64,000 bases of DNA from Marivita sp003149565 (GTDB lineage: Bacteria; Pseudomonadota; Alphaproteobacteria; Rhodobacterales; Rhodobacteraceae). Where the stretch lies: assembly GCF_965216415.1 (NCBI RefSeq), contig NZ_CBDCFU010000002.1; one strand, 5' to 3'. Position 1 is the first letter of the stretch. Every line of letters starts with the position of its first letter. A model generated the notes under the pieces. That model ran no database searches. It was not told the origin of the DNA and was given only the letters and a program-made list of their open reading frames with translations. Positions 37,448-45,622 of this stretch are shown in pieces. The translations under genes and the position numbers were made by a program.

Positions 37448-38067
37448 AGCCTCGACGCCACCGCTTGGACCATCGCAGCACCCATCGCATGGTGCCCTGC
37501 CGCGTCCCAGTGCACGCCGTCAACAGGCGACACGCTGACAGCCGATCCCGCGTCGAAGAATCCAACGCCCTGCCGGTCCGCTGCCGCCTCGATGAAGCTG
37601 GTCAGACCCTGCTGCCGTGTTTCGGCACCGGCAAAGACATCCTTCAAAACGCCCGCTTCCCGGACAGGAACCGGCGACACCAGAAGAATGTCCTTCACAA
37701 CCCCTTCAGCCCGCGTCGCAAGGATCAGACGTTCCAGCGACCGCGAGATTTCGAATGCCGTGACGGAAAACCTGTTCTTGAGGTCATTTGTCCCCAACAT
37801 CAGCACCATCAGATCAATCGGCGCATGACTTTGCAGGATTGCAGGCAGCACTGTCAGCCCGTTGCGCATGCCTCCTTCAACCGTATCGTCATGTACGGTT
37901 GTCCTGCCCGGCAACCCTTCCGAGATTACTTGATGCTCCGACCCAAGCGCCTGCCCCAACACATCCGGCCATCGGTTTCCCGGCGCGTGCCGCGCAAAAG
38001 CGCCCAGCTTCTCCAACGGAATGGTGCCATGGGTGTTGCTGTCACCGTAACACAAAATGACCGCCAT
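37444..38067 (-). CDS. SGNH/GDSL-family esterase, possible acylcarnitine hydrolase
   Basis: Cytoplasmic SGNH hydrolase of 207 residues. Block I is YGDSNTHG with nucleophile Ser9, block III LGTNDLK, and block V DGVHW with the catalytic Asp and His. There is no signal peptide. In a carnitine operon an esterase that frees carnitine from acylcarnitine would make sense, but this is inference; related proteins act as arylesterases. Starts one base after the BKACE stop and overlaps the SDR by four bases. Confidence 0.8.
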   Translation of the reverse strand: MAVILCYGDSNTHGTIPLEKLGAFARHAPGNRWPDVLGQALGSEHQVISEGLPGRTTVHDDTVEGGMRNGLTVLPAILQSHAPIDLMVLMLGTNDLKNRFSVTAFEISRSLERLILATRAEGVVKDILLVSPVPVREAGVLKDVFAGAETRQQGLTSFIEAAADRQGVGFFDAGSAVSVSPVDGVHWDAAGHHAMGAAMVQAVASRL

Positions 38068-38068
38068 C

Positions 38069-38983
38069 TCAGCCTCGTGGCGCGCGTTTGGTCAGGCCCA
38101 GCTTGTCTCGCACAGCCTGCGGCCCCATGATCTTGGCCCCCATGCCTTGGACAATGCCCACCGCGCGTTCGACCAGTTGCGCGTTGGTGGCGAGGACACC
38201 CTTGTCGAGCCACAGATTGTCTTCCAACCCCACCCGCACATGACCGCCCGCCAGAACCGCAGCCGCCGCATAGGCCATCTGGTTCCGCCCCAATGAGAAT
38301 GCACTGAAGGTCCAAGTATCCGGCACGTTGTTCACCATTGCCATGAAGGTATTTAGGTCATTCGGCGCGCCCCACGGCACCCCCATGCAAAGCTGAACCA
38401 AAGCCGGGTCTTCAAGGATACCTTCCTTCACCAGTTCCTTTGCAAACCACAGATGCCCGGTGTCGAAGGCTTCGATCTCGGCCTTTACCCCCAGATCGGT
38501 CATCATCTTGCCCATCGCCCGCAGCATGCCCGGGGTGTTGGTCATGACGTAATCGGCCTCGGCGAAATTCATCGTGCCGCAATCCAGCGTGCAAATTTCG
38601 GGCAGGCACTCTGCTACATGCGCAACGCGCTCCTCGGCGCCCACCATATCCGTTCCCTTCGGATTCACCGGCAGCGGGTTGTCGGTCGAGCCAAATGTGA
38701 TGTCGCCCCCCATCCCTGCCGTCAGGTTCAGCACCACGTCGACATCGGCATCCCGAATGCGGTCCGTCACCTCGCGGTAATATTCCAGCTTGCGCGACGG
38801 AGCGCCGGTTTCCGGCTCCCGCACATGGCAATGCACGACCGCCGCCCCCGCCTTGGCCGCCGCGATTGCGCTGTCGGCGATCTCCTTCGGAGAGCGTGGA
38901 ACATGCGGGCTGCGGTCTTGTGTGCCGCCCGATCCGGTGACGGCGCAGGTGATGAAGACCTCTTGGGTCATGGTCAGCGGCAT
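38069..38983 (-). CDS. 3-dehydrocarnitine cleavage enzyme (BKACE family)
   Basis: Beta-keto acid cleavage enzyme of 304 residues. Zinc ligands appear as the His-x-His of VVHCHVREPETG, with LNLTAGMGGD and CTLDCGTMNF motifs typical of the family. It would combine 3-dehydrocarnitine with acetyl-CoA to give betainyl-CoA and acetoacetate, feeding the thioesterase half of the dehydrogenase fusion. The ATG at 38981-38983 has GGGAGG eight bases upstream; a 62-codon longer frame into the divergent promoter is rejected. First gene of the operon, divergent from a CdhR-type regulator. Confidence 0.9.
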   Translation of the reverse strand: MPLTMTQEVFITCAVTGSGGTQDRSPHVPRSPKEIADSAIAAAKAGAAVVHCHVREPETGAPSRKLEYYREVTDRIRDADVDVVLNLTAGMGGDITFGSTDNPLPVNPKGTDMVGAEERVAHVAECLPEICTLDCGTMNFAEADYVMTNTPGMLRAMGKMMTDLGVKAEIEAFDTGHLWFAKELVKEGILEDPALVQLCMGVPWGAPNDLNTFMAMVNNVPDTWTFSAFSLGRNQMAYAAAAVLAGGHVRVGLEDNLWLDKGVLATNAQLVERAVGIVQGMGAKIMGPQAVRDKLGLTKRAPRG

Positions 38984-39056
38984 GGTGATCCTCCCTCGTG
39001 TTCTGTCCGAGTTTGCCACTGGATTTTCCCTCAACCATGCGGATACGGTCAGCTTC

Positions 39057-40010
39057 ATGCAAAACCCGCCAGAATCCTCTGCCGCGCGGTTAAAAATCGG
39101 GTTCCTGCTGATCGACCGGTTTTCCAACCTGTGCCTGTCCAACGCGCTGGAACCCCTGCGCGCGGCCAACAGCTTTGCCGAGGCGCCGCTCTATTCATGG
39201 GCGTTCTACAGTCTGGATGGCGAACCAGTCCGGTCGAGTTCGGGGATGGCGGTTTTACCAAATGGTAAAATCAGTGATCTGATCCGCGTGGACCGCCTTT
39301 ATGTCATTGCAAGCTATGGACATCTTGCCAATGACACACCCGCCACCCGGCGCGCTTTACAGCACGCCGCCCGGCGCTGCGGTTCGATGTTCGGGCTGGA
39401 TGCGGGGGCGTGGCTGATGGCGGCGGCGGGGCTGCTTGCGGGGCGGCGGGCGACGGTGCATTGGGATCTGCTCGACGCATTTTCCGAGCGTTTTCTAAAT
39501 GTTGACGTGGAACAGGCGCTGTGGGTGGAAGATGGCGATGTGCTCACCTGCGCGGGGGCGTCGGCGACGTTGGGGCTGAGCCGTCATCTGATCGCGCGGG
39601 ATGTTGGGGCGGCGGTGGCGCTCGATGTGGATGCGCTGTTCACGCCCCCGGTGCGGAGCGATACGTTGCCGCCGATCCGGGATCCGTTGCTCACGCGGGC
39701 GACACGGATCATGCGAGAGAACATCGAGCAACCCATTGACATCAATGAGCTTTCTTCACGTCTTAACACCAGCCCGCGCACCCTTGCACGACGCTGTCAG
39801 GCGGTGCTGGGGATGACGCCGGGGCGGTTGTATCGGCATATTCGGTTGAGTGCGGCGAAGGCGCTGGTGGAGGGGTCTACCGTGAGCATAGCAGAAATTG
39901 CGGTGCGGTGCGGGTATGAGGACCCGACGGCGCTGACGCGGGCGTTTCGGCAAAGATTCGGCGCGGCACCGCGGGCGTTTCGTGGCGATGCCGCCAATAA
40001 GTTGACCTAA
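39057..40010 (+). CDS. cdhR: GlxA/CdhR-type AraC-family regulator of carnitine genes
   Basis: Regulator of 317 residues. An N-terminal DJ-1/amidotransferase-like domain (KIGFLLIDRFSNLCLSNALEP to about 190) carries GLDAGAWLMA where active enzymes have a Cys, so it is a sensor rather than an enzyme. Two AraC helix-turn-helices follow (DINELSSRLNTSPRTLARR and VSIAEIAVRCGYEDPTALTRAF). It is divergent from the carnitine operon with a 73-base gap and resembles CdhR, the carnitine-responsive activator of Pseudomonas. The ATG at 39057 is chosen from domain onset. Confidence 0.88.
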   Translation: MQNPPESSAARLKIGFLLIDRFSNLCLSNALEPLRAANSFAEAPLYSWAFYSLDGEPVRSSSGMAVLPNGKISDLIRVDRLYVIASYGHLANDTPATRRALQHAARRCGSMFGLDAGAWLMAAAGLLAGRRATVHWDLLDAFSERFLNVDVEQALWVEDGDVLTCAGASATLGLSRHLIARDVGAAVALDVDALFTPPVRSDTLPPIRDPLLTRATRIMRENIEQPIDINELSSRLNTSPRTLARRCQAVLGMTPGRLYRHIRLSAAKALVEGSTVSIAEIAVRCGYEDPTALTRAFRQRFGAAPRAFRGDAANKLT

Positions 40011-40358
40011 AAACGCCGTAATTTCAGAGCATTAAACCGTCCTGTCACACCGCCTGGGGAGGCTTTATGCGACATTATTCTGACCTGCGATCTGCAGGGC
40101 ATGCCGATCCGCGTCGGGCAAAACTGTTTGAATTGCACCGTCAGGAGCAGCTTCAGACAGGCACCGGACGCGCCTATCCGGAGCCGGGCGCGCAAAGACC
40201 GGACATCGCTCTGGCGCTGCGGGACCGCGCGAACCGGTCGTTTCGTACGGTCGAACCGTACAAGACGTCCGTACGTTAAAGGCCCAATCGTACCGTTGCT
40301 CTGTACGGTTCAGGCCGAACCGTACAGGTGCGCCTGAAAACCCGGTGAGCCGTACGGT
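40011..40358. other. Intergenic region with GTAC hairpins and one weak small frame
   Basis: About 350 bases between cdhR and rlmE, both transcribed into it. It holds a possible 70-codon frame and a cluster of GTAC-centred hairpins, described separately. No other feature seen. Confidence 0.6.
40067..40279 (+). CDS. Possible small protein, 70 residues
   Basis: An ATG at 40067 has a strong GGGGAGG ribosome site four bases upstream. The product is hydrophilic and arginine-rich (MRHYSDLRSAGHADPRRAKL at the start) without a membrane segment or known motif. The last codons run into the GTAC hairpin cluster. Not recognised; it could be chance. Confidence 0.3.
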   Translation: MRHYSDLRSAGHADPRRAKLFELHRQEQLQTGTGRAYPEPGAQRPDIALALRDRANRSFRTVEPYKTSVR

Positions 40359-40360
40359 TC
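40245..40360. repeat. Cluster of CCGTAC/GTACGG hairpin motifs
   Basis: Seven GTAC motifs in about 115 bases. The best hairpin has 11-base perfect arms CTGTACGGTTC/GAACCGTACAG at 40301-40327; another, GTACGGT/ACCGTAC, is at 40245-40261. The last motif touches the rlmE stop codon. No T-run follows, so simple intrinsic termination is not supported. Confidence 0.7.
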
Positions 40361-41102
40361 ATGCGTCAGATGCGCCCCGGAATCCCGTTGCGACGACGAA
40401 CTTTTCGGAGCTGTCAGACCGGGACGCGGGCGGCTTGACGTTCACCACCTTGGTGAAGCGCTGCTTGAGCAGTTTCTGCAATTCGCCCTCGGCCCCGCCG
40501 GCCAGAACCTTGGCAACGAAAGTGCCGCCCTCTTCGAGCACGTCGAAGGCGAAATGGGCGGCGGTTTCGCAGAGGTGGATGATGCGCAAGTGGTCGGTCT
40601 GCTTGTGACCGGAACTGGCGGCGGCCATGTCGGACATGACCACATCGGCGGGGCCGCCGAGCCATTCCTTGACCTTGTCATCCGCACCCTCGTCCAGAAA
40701 ATCAAGCTGGTGCAACTCGCAGCCGGCAATCGGCTCCATCTCCTGCAGGTCGATGCCGAGAACGGTGCCGATCTTCTTGCCCGGCTTCTCGCCAAGCGCG
40801 TTCACCCGTTTGACGGCGACCTGACACCAGCCTCCGGGGGCGGCGCCCAGATCGACGACACGGGCACCGGGGACGAGGAAGCGGTACTTTTCGTCGAGTT
40901 CGAGAATCTTGTAGGCAGCGCGGCCCCGGTAACCTTCGGCATGGGCGCGCTTGACGTAAGGGTCGTTCAACTGCCGCTGGAGCCAGCGGGTCGAACTGAG
41001 CTTGCGCCCCCGCGCGGATTTCACCTTGACCTTGAGGTCCCGCTGTCCGCGCCCGGAGGTGTTCTTGCCGGTTGGGGTCTTGCCGGTTGGGGTCTTGGCC
41101 AT
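40359..41102 (-). CDS. rlmE: 23S rRNA 2'-O-methyltransferase RlmE (FtsJ)
   Basis: Methyltransferase of 247 residues that modifies U2552 of 23S rRNA on the 50S subunit. The K-D-K-E tetrad is readable: Lys in RAAYKILELDEKY, Asp in VVMSDMAA, Lys in TFVAKVL and Glu in SSEKFVVATG. SAM-binding motif is VDLGAAPGGWCQVA. An N-terminal basic tail of about 30 residues contains a doubled KTPTG segment. The ATG at 41100-41102 is preferred over a start 39 codons upstream, which would extend through unrelated sequence. Confidence 0.93.
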   Translation of the reverse strand: MAKTPTGKTPTGKNTSGRGQRDLKVKVKSARGRKLSSTRWLQRQLNDPYVKRAHAEGYRGRAAYKILELDEKYRFLVPGARVVDLGAAPGGWCQVAVKRVNALGEKPGKKIGTVLGIDLQEMEPIAGCELHQLDFLDEGADDKVKEWLGGPADVVMSDMAAASSGHKQTDHLRIIHLCETAAHFAFDVLEEGGTFVAKVLAGGAEGELQKLLKQRFTKVVNVKPPASRSDSSEKFVVATGFRGASDA

Positions 41103-41204
41103 GTCTGTGCCCTTCGTGATGGTTTGGAGGGCGGTGTAGCATGGGTTTGGGGGAAGGTCATGGGGGGATGATTGTGGGAGGTGTTGATCACAGAGGGATC
41201 TATT

Positions 41205-41224
41205 GGTGCGTGAAATCACGCACC
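41205..41224. repeat. REP-family palindrome upstream of the transposase gene (1)
   Basis: Arms GGTGCGTGA/TCACGCACC around AA, followed by CTACGG. Same orientation as the copy just after the transposase gene. Confidence 0.9.
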
Positions 41225-41238
41225 CTACGGCGGTGAAG

Positions 41239-41258
41239 GGTGTGTGCTTGCACGCACC
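41239..41258. repeat. REP-family palindrome upstream of the transposase gene (2), diverged
   Basis: Arms GGTGTGTGC/GCACGCACC around TT, one mismatch, no CTAC tail. With the first copy it forms a tandem pair 14 bases apart. Confidence 0.8.
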
Positions 41259-41299
41259 ACTTTCATGTCATGTTAACCTACCGCCTAGATGGTTGGAGC

Positions 41300-41773
41300 A
41301 TGTCCAATTACCGTCGCCCCAAACTTACCGGCGTCCCGATCTTTTTCACCGTTGCTCTCGCAGATCGGCGGAGCGATTTGCTTGTTCGAGAGATCGACCT
41401 CTTGCGCCAATCTATTCGACTCACGAAAGCCGAAAGGCCTTTCGGAATAGTTGCATGGGTCGTCCTGCCCGATCACATGCATTGTATATGGTGGTTGCCC
41501 GACCACGATACCGACTATCCAACGCGATGGCGACTGATCAAGTCGCGGTTCTCACGAGGTGTTCCCAAAGGTGCATTGCGTGCAAGCCATGTCAGACGAC
41601 AAGAACGTGGTGTGTGGCAGCGTCGCTTTTGGGAGCATCTCATTCGCGATGAGGCTGATTATGCCGCGCATCTGCGATATTGTTGGATCAATCCGGTGAA
41701 GCATGGTCTGGTGGACAGGCCGGAGAATTGGGTTTTTTCGAGCTTTCGGCGGGACTGTTTGATTCCGGGATGA
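41300..41773 (+). CDS. REP-associated tyrosine transposase (RAYT)
   Basis: Y1/IS200-like single-strand transposase of 157 residues. The HUH metal motif appears as VLPDHMHCIWWLP at about 57-69. The helix RFSRGVPK is present, and the C-terminal AAHLRYCWINPVKHGLV includes the likely catalytic Tyr and the family's NPVK segment. REP palindromes flank it closely: two upstream, one three bases after the stop, one about 600 bases further. RAYTs are domesticated enzymes thought to mobilise REP sequences in trans. The ATG at 41300 (MSNYRRPKLTG) matches the family start; ribosome site TGGAG is weak. Confidence 0.9.
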   Translation: MSNYRRPKLTGVPIFFTVALADRRSDLLVREIDLLRQSIRLTKAERPFGIVAWVVLPDHMHCIWWLPDHDTDYPTRWRLIKSRFSRGVPKGALRASHVRRQERGVWQRRFWEHLIRDEADYAAHLRYCWINPVKHGLVDRPENWVFSSFRRDCLIPG

Positions 41774-41775
41774 AT

Positions 41776-41795
41776 GGTGCGTGCGAGCACGCACC
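41776..41795. repeat. REP-family palindrome downstream of the transposase gene
   Basis: Arms GGTGCGTGC/GCACGCACC around GA, followed by CTACGG, three bases after the transposase stop. Confidence 0.9.
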
Positions 41796-41875
41796 CTACG
41801 GATTTGCCTTTATTGGTTGCATTCGCAGAAATCGCGACAATTCTGGATCGATGGTATTTGCTGATTATTGAGGAG

Positions 41876-42355
41876 ATGAACCCCAGAATGATTACAAGTC
41901 TTTCCAAAGCTGCGTGGTTGGAGGCTTTTAAACGCGGCATGCCAAGCGCACTGCTTATTGCGCTTCTTTCACTTGGTACAAAAGCCTTCGCGGGTGATTG
42001 CGTTGAAAACGAAATGCCAGACGTCCTCCGAGATGTGTCTTCGAAAATTCTAGGCGGGGATTATGACACTTTCTTTGATCTGCTGTCGAAACCGACAATT
42101 GTTGGCGGCCAAATCGACTACACTGACGATGAAATATCAGTGTTAAAGTCCGCGTTTCCAAATGGCTTTTCAGACTGCTTTACGATGTTGAGTGGATCAC
42201 GCAATTCGAACCACCAACAGTTTTTGATCTCGTTCTATGGCGATGATTTCGGACTGTTTTTATATCTTGAGGCCTTTCGACCGAAGGAAGCCTGGGAAAT
42301 CTGGGACTACCGCTTGTCCACGTCCTTTTCAGAAACGAGAGCGCTCATGAATTGA
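41876..42355 (+). CDS. Exported hypothetical protein
   Basis: A 159-residue protein not recognised. From either ATG (41876 or 41888) it begins with a basic region and a hydrophobic stretch (SALLIALLSLGTKAFA) that looks like a signal peptide cut before GDC. The mature part contains several Cys and aromatic residues and ends FSETRALMN. An AGGAG lies directly before the first ATG and 12 bases before the second, so the start is uncertain. Composition is AT-richer than neighbours and it sits beside REP elements and a gene fragment, suggesting a region of past insertion. Confidence 0.5.
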   Translation: MNPRMITSLSKAAWLEAFKRGMPSALLIALLSLGTKAFAGDCVENEMPDVLRDVSSKILGGDYDTFFDLLSKPTIVGGQIDYTDDEISVLKSAFPNGFSDCFTMLSGSRNSNHQQFLISFYGDDFGLFLYLEAFRPKEAWEIWDYRLSTSFSETRALMN

Positions 42356-42365
42356 TCTATGCAAA

Positions 42366-42385
42366 GGTGCGTGATTTCACGCACC
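42366..42385. repeat. REP-family palindrome
   Basis: Arms GGTGCGTGA/TCACGCACC around TT, eight bases from the end of a gene fragment. No CTAC tail. Confidence 0.88.
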
Positions 42386-42392
42386 GCACTCG

Positions 42393-42460
42393 TCACGCCC
42401 TTCGCCAAGCACTCGACCGCCGCTCCTGTCTCTGGACGAGGCCGTATTCGACGCTCAACT
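42393..42460 (-). pseudogene. C-terminal remnant of a second SsuC-like permease gene
   Basis: Minus-strand translation KLSVEYGLVQRQERRSSAWR-RA-stop matches the end of the intact permease (LSIEYGLVQQWERRSSAWRR), including the stop. About 52 of 68 bases agree and many differences fall at third codon positions, so the copy was probably a diverged paralogue before it was lost. Nothing of the rest of the gene remains. Confidence 0.75.
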
Positions 42461-42567
42461 TCAAACAGGAACGGGCCAGCGTCCGTCCGGGGTGGGCGCT
42501 GCGACGGTGGAGCGAGGTGCTCCGATTGGCGCAGGGTGACGGCTCTTCGGCGTGATGTCTGTGCAGA

Positions 42568-42596
42568 AGCGCCCGCCCGGGGGGCGGACGGGCGCT
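42568..42596 (-). terminator. GC-rich hairpin downstream of the permease gene
   Basis: Arms AGCGCCCG/CGGGCGCT surround a GC-rich loop that can pair further. It follows the permease stop by about 75 bases on the minus strand, with only TTC after the stem, so termination is uncertain. Confidence 0.4.
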
Positions 42597-42671
42597 GGCC
42601 CGTTCCGGGCTGGGGGTGACCTCTTGGGTTTGTGAGAGGTGCCGGGATTGCCGGACCCCCGGCCTACGGGG

Positions 42672-43421
42672 TCACGCCCGACGCCATGCGCTCGACCGCC
42701 TCTCCCATTGCTGGACGAGGCCGTATTCGATGCTCAGCATCACCCCGGTGAAGGCCAAAGCGTAGGCCATGACGGTCGCGGTGTCGAAGAGCTGAAAATA
42801 GAGGTGGATCTGGAAGCCGACGCCGTTGGAGCGCCCCAAGAACTCGACCACCAGCACGATTTTCCAGATCACGGCCAGCCCGTTGCGGGTGCTGGTGGCG
42901 ACGAACGGCCCAAGCTGGGGCCAGATGATGTGGCGCAGGCGGGTCATCGGCGTCAGGCGGTAGACCTGCGCCATGTCGCGAACGCTGCGGTCGAGCGTGC
43001 GAACGCCCTCTCGGATGGTGACGGTGACCATGGCGGTCTTGTTGAGGGCGACCGCGATGATGGCCGCGACCTCGTTCAACCCTATCCAGAGGTAACAGAG
43101 CACGATGATCACCAGCGCGGGCAGGTTCAGAAAGACGGTGACCCACGGGTCGAGCCACATGTTGAGCCGCTCGGACCGGCCCATGGCGATGCCGAGGGTC
43201 ATGCCGACGACCATCGCGAGGGTGAAGGCCAAAGCGACGCGGCGCAGGGTGTTGGCCATGTGGTACCAGAGCGCGCCTGATGCGCTTTCCTCCGCGATCT
43301 CGTGCCAGACGGCGAGCGGCGTGGGCAGGATGTCGGCGTCGTTCATCGCCCATGCGCCGAGCGTCCAGGCGGCGATCAGCAGGGCGAGCGAGATCAGGGT
43401 GACATGAGGTGGTGCGCGCAT
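42672..43421 (-). CDS. Orphan ABC importer permease, SsuC/TauC class
   Basis: Inner-membrane permease of 249 residues with about six hydrophobic segments and the family loop SVRDMAQVYRLTPMTRLRHI-IWPQL before the C-terminal segments. This class pairs with SsuB-type ATPases and SsuA-type binding proteins for sulfonates, taurine, nitrate or thiamine precursors. No such partners are adjacent, yet an ATPase and binding protein lacking a permease occur at 57756-59404, so these may form one transporter. Divergent from the NosR-like gene. Confidence 0.82.
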   Translation of the reverse strand: MRAPPHVTLISLALLIAAWTLGAWAMNDADILPTPLAVWHEIAEESASGALWYHMANTLRRVALAFTLAMVVGMTLGIAMGRSERLNMWLDPWVTVFLNLPALVIIVLCYLWIGLNEVAAIIAVALNKTAMVTVTIREGVRTLDRSVRDMAQVYRLTPMTRLRHIIWPQLGPFVATSTRNGLAVIWKIVLVVEFLGRSNGVGFQIHLYFQLFDTATVMAYALAFTGVMLSIEYGLVQQWERRSSAWRRA

Positions 43422-43498
43422 GGGGGCAGCATAGGGGATTCTGTGGTGGTGCGGCTCTTGGACGAAGGTCCAATAGGGTTCGGCGGGAAAGCGGATTT

Positions 43499-45622
43499 AT
43501 GGTCGCGCTCATGAGACACTTTCGGTTCCTTTTGTCCGCGGTTTTGTGGTGCGTGAGCGCAGTTTGCGCGGTGGGGGAGGTTTTGTCCGAAGAGCAGATC
43601 GCGGCGAAGATCTTTGCACCGATGAGCCTTGGGGCGCTGATCTCGGACAATGGGGTGTATGAGCTGCTCAATTCGGGCGGTGCGCATGCGGGCTACGTGT
43701 TCCAGACCGAGCCGATGGCCCCCCTGCCCGGCTTTTCCGGCGCTCCGGTCAATGTGCTGGTGGTGCTGGATCTGGAGGGTCGGTTTCTGGATGTGCAGCT
43801 TCTGGACCATAACGAGCCGATCTTTGTGTCGGGTCTGGGTCAGGCACCGTTCCACGCGTTTTTCGAGCAGTATCGCGGGCATTCCATCAGCGACTCGCTG
43901 GTTGTGGGCACGCCCTATGGCGGGGCGACCGGTGGCGGAGGGTTGGTCTATCTCGACGGGGTGACTAAGGCGACGGCCTCGGTGCGGATTGCGCACGAGT
44001 CGGTGTTGGCGGCGGCGTTGCAGGTGGCGCGTGAGAAGATGCAAGGCATCGCGTCGGGTCCGCCTGCGTATCCGGACCCCGACTATGTTGAGGTGCTGAC
44101 CTGGGACGATCTGGTGACCCAGGGGCTGATCACGCGGCGGCTGGCGAGCAATGCCGAAGTGCAGGCGCTGTTTGCGGGCACGGTGTGGGAGGATGACGAC
44201 GCCGAGGCGCTGGACGATCCGGATGCGCCGTATCTTGATTTGTGGATCGCGGATGTGGGGCCCAAGTCGATTGCGCGGGTGCTCTTGTCCGAGGACACGC
44301 TGGAGGAGCTTGACCATTTCATGTCGATCTCCACCTTTGACGAGCCGATCCTTGTGATCGAAACGGCGCGGCACGGGTTGGTGTCGGAGGATTTCGTGCG
44401 CAACACGTCGCCCGACTGGATCGGCGTGCAGCAGGACGGGTTCCCGGTGGCGCTGCGGGATGCGGATCTGTTTGTGGAACTCAGCGACAGCGTGCCGGAT
44501 GATCTGCAGGACGGTGTCGCGATGATCCTGCGCACCGATCGGCGGCTGGGGTTTGACCCGACACGCGAGTGGACGATGCATGTCGAGGCTGTGCGCGAAC
44601 ACGGGATGTTCCAGCCAGAGATCGGATCGGTGCAGCTGACCGCGACCCATGTCACGGACGAGAGGTTCTACGCCCGTCCTGTTGTGGTCGAAAAGCTGCC
44701 GGCGTGGAAAGAGGCGATCCTGAACCGCGAGACAGACCTGATCGTTCTGGCGGTGGTCCTTGCGGGATTGGTCGCGCTGCTGTTGGGGGCGCAAAGCTGG
44801 CTGGCGGGATTGGCTACATATACGCCGATCCGGTTGGGCATTCTGGCCGGTGTGCTGGCGTTTATCGGCTGGTGGGGGCAAGGACAGTTGTCCATCGTCA
44901 CACCGCTCGCGGCACTGCAGACCTCGATGGCAGGCGGGTCGTTTGCGTTCCTGCTCTACGATCCATTCTCACTGCTGATCTGGGGCGTGGCGATCCTTGG
45001 TTTCGTGCTCTGGGGGCGTGGGCTTTTCTGCGGTTGGCTTTGCCCGTTTGGCGCATTGCAGGAATTCGCGCACCATCTCGGACGACTGCTGCGCCTGCCG
45101 AAGATCGAACCAAGCGCGCGCTGGGATGCGCGGCTGAAATCCCTGAAATACGTGGCTCTGGCGGGATTGGTCGCAGTGACCGTCTTTGTGCCGTCCTACA
45201 TGGACAAAGCGGCCGAGATTGAACCGTTCAAGACGGCGATCACAACCTTCTTCGTGCGGGAATGGTACTATGTGGCCTACGCCGCACTGTGGCTGGTGCT
45301 GGGCATGTTTGTCTTCAAAGGCTTCTGCCGCTACCTCTGCCCGCTGGGCGCGCTGATGGCCATCGGCGGGGTGCTGCGCCTGCGGCACTGGATTCCGCGC
45401 CGCGAGGAATGCGGGTCACCCTGCCAGCTGTGTCGGGTAAAATGCAATTACGAGGCCATCGCGCCAAGTGGCAAGATCCAGTATTCTGAATGTTTTCAAT
45501 GCCTTGACTGCGTGACCATCCATGACGACGCGAACCAATGCGTGCCGCTGATCCTCAAGGGTCGCGCAGCGCGCCGCGCGCCGCGCAATCTGGGCCATCC
45601 AAACACGGTGCCTGCTGAATGA
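43499..45622 (+). CDS. nosR: NosR-like membrane flavo/iron-sulfur protein
   Basis: A 707-residue polytopic protein. A signal-like N-terminus leads to a periplasmic FMN-binding domain; the covalent flavin site is probably Thr159 in LDGVTKATAS, where Lys replaces the usual Gly. Then come several membrane segments, two C-x3-CP motifs (FCGWLCPFGALQEF and FCRYLCPLGALMA), and C-terminal cysteine clusters (CGSPCQLCRVKC, ECFQCLDC) for 4Fe-4S centres. NosR passes electrons to nitrous oxide reductase. The next gene, apbE, overlaps by four bases and would attach the FMN. No nosZ is present in this window. ATG at 43499 or 43511. Confidence 0.85.
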   Translation: MVALMRHFRFLLSAVLWCVSAVCAVGEVLSEEQIAAKIFAPMSLGALISDNGVYELLNSGGAHAGYVFQTEPMAPLPGFSGAPVNVLVVLDLEGRFLDVQLLDHNEPIFVSGLGQAPFHAFFEQYRGHSISDSLVVGTPYGGATGGGGLVYLDGVTKATASVRIAHESVLAAALQVAREKMQGIASGPPAYPDPDYVEVLTWDDLVTQGLITRRLASNAEVQALFAGTVWEDDDAEALDDPDAPYLDLWIADVGPKSIARVLLSEDTLEELDHFMSISTFDEPILVIETARHGLVSEDFVRNTSPDWIGVQQDGFPVALRDADLFVELSDSVPDDLQDGVAMILRTDRRLGFDPTREWTMHVEAVREHGMFQPEIGSVQLTATHVTDERFYARPVVVEKLPAWKEAILNRETDLIVLAVVLAGLVALLLGAQSWLAGLATYTPIRLGILAGVLAFIGWWGQGQLSIVTPLAALQTSMAGGSFAFLLYDPFSLLIWGVAILGFVLWGRGLFCGWLCPFGALQEFAHHLGRLLRLPKIEPSARWDARLKSLKYVALAGLVAVTVFVPSYMDKAAEIEPFKTAITTFFVREWYYVAYAALWLVLGMFVFKGFCRYLCPLGALMAIGGVLRLRHWIPRREECGSPCQLCRVKCNYEAIAPSGKIQYSECFQCLDCVTIHDDANQCVPLILKGRAARRAPRNLGHPNTVPAE

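Larger units (their letters stand above)
42356..42671. other. Intergenic debris between hypothetical gene and permease
   Basis: Holds a REP palindrome, a 68-base duplicate of the permease gene's 3' end and a GC hairpin. The rest (about 42461-42567 and 42597-42671) shows nothing recognisable. Confidence 0.6.

Noticed and set aside
40067..40279. Confident small-protein gene between cdhR and rlmE
   Set aside because: The ribosome site is good but the product has no motif and runs into a hairpin cluster; kept only as a low-confidence feature.
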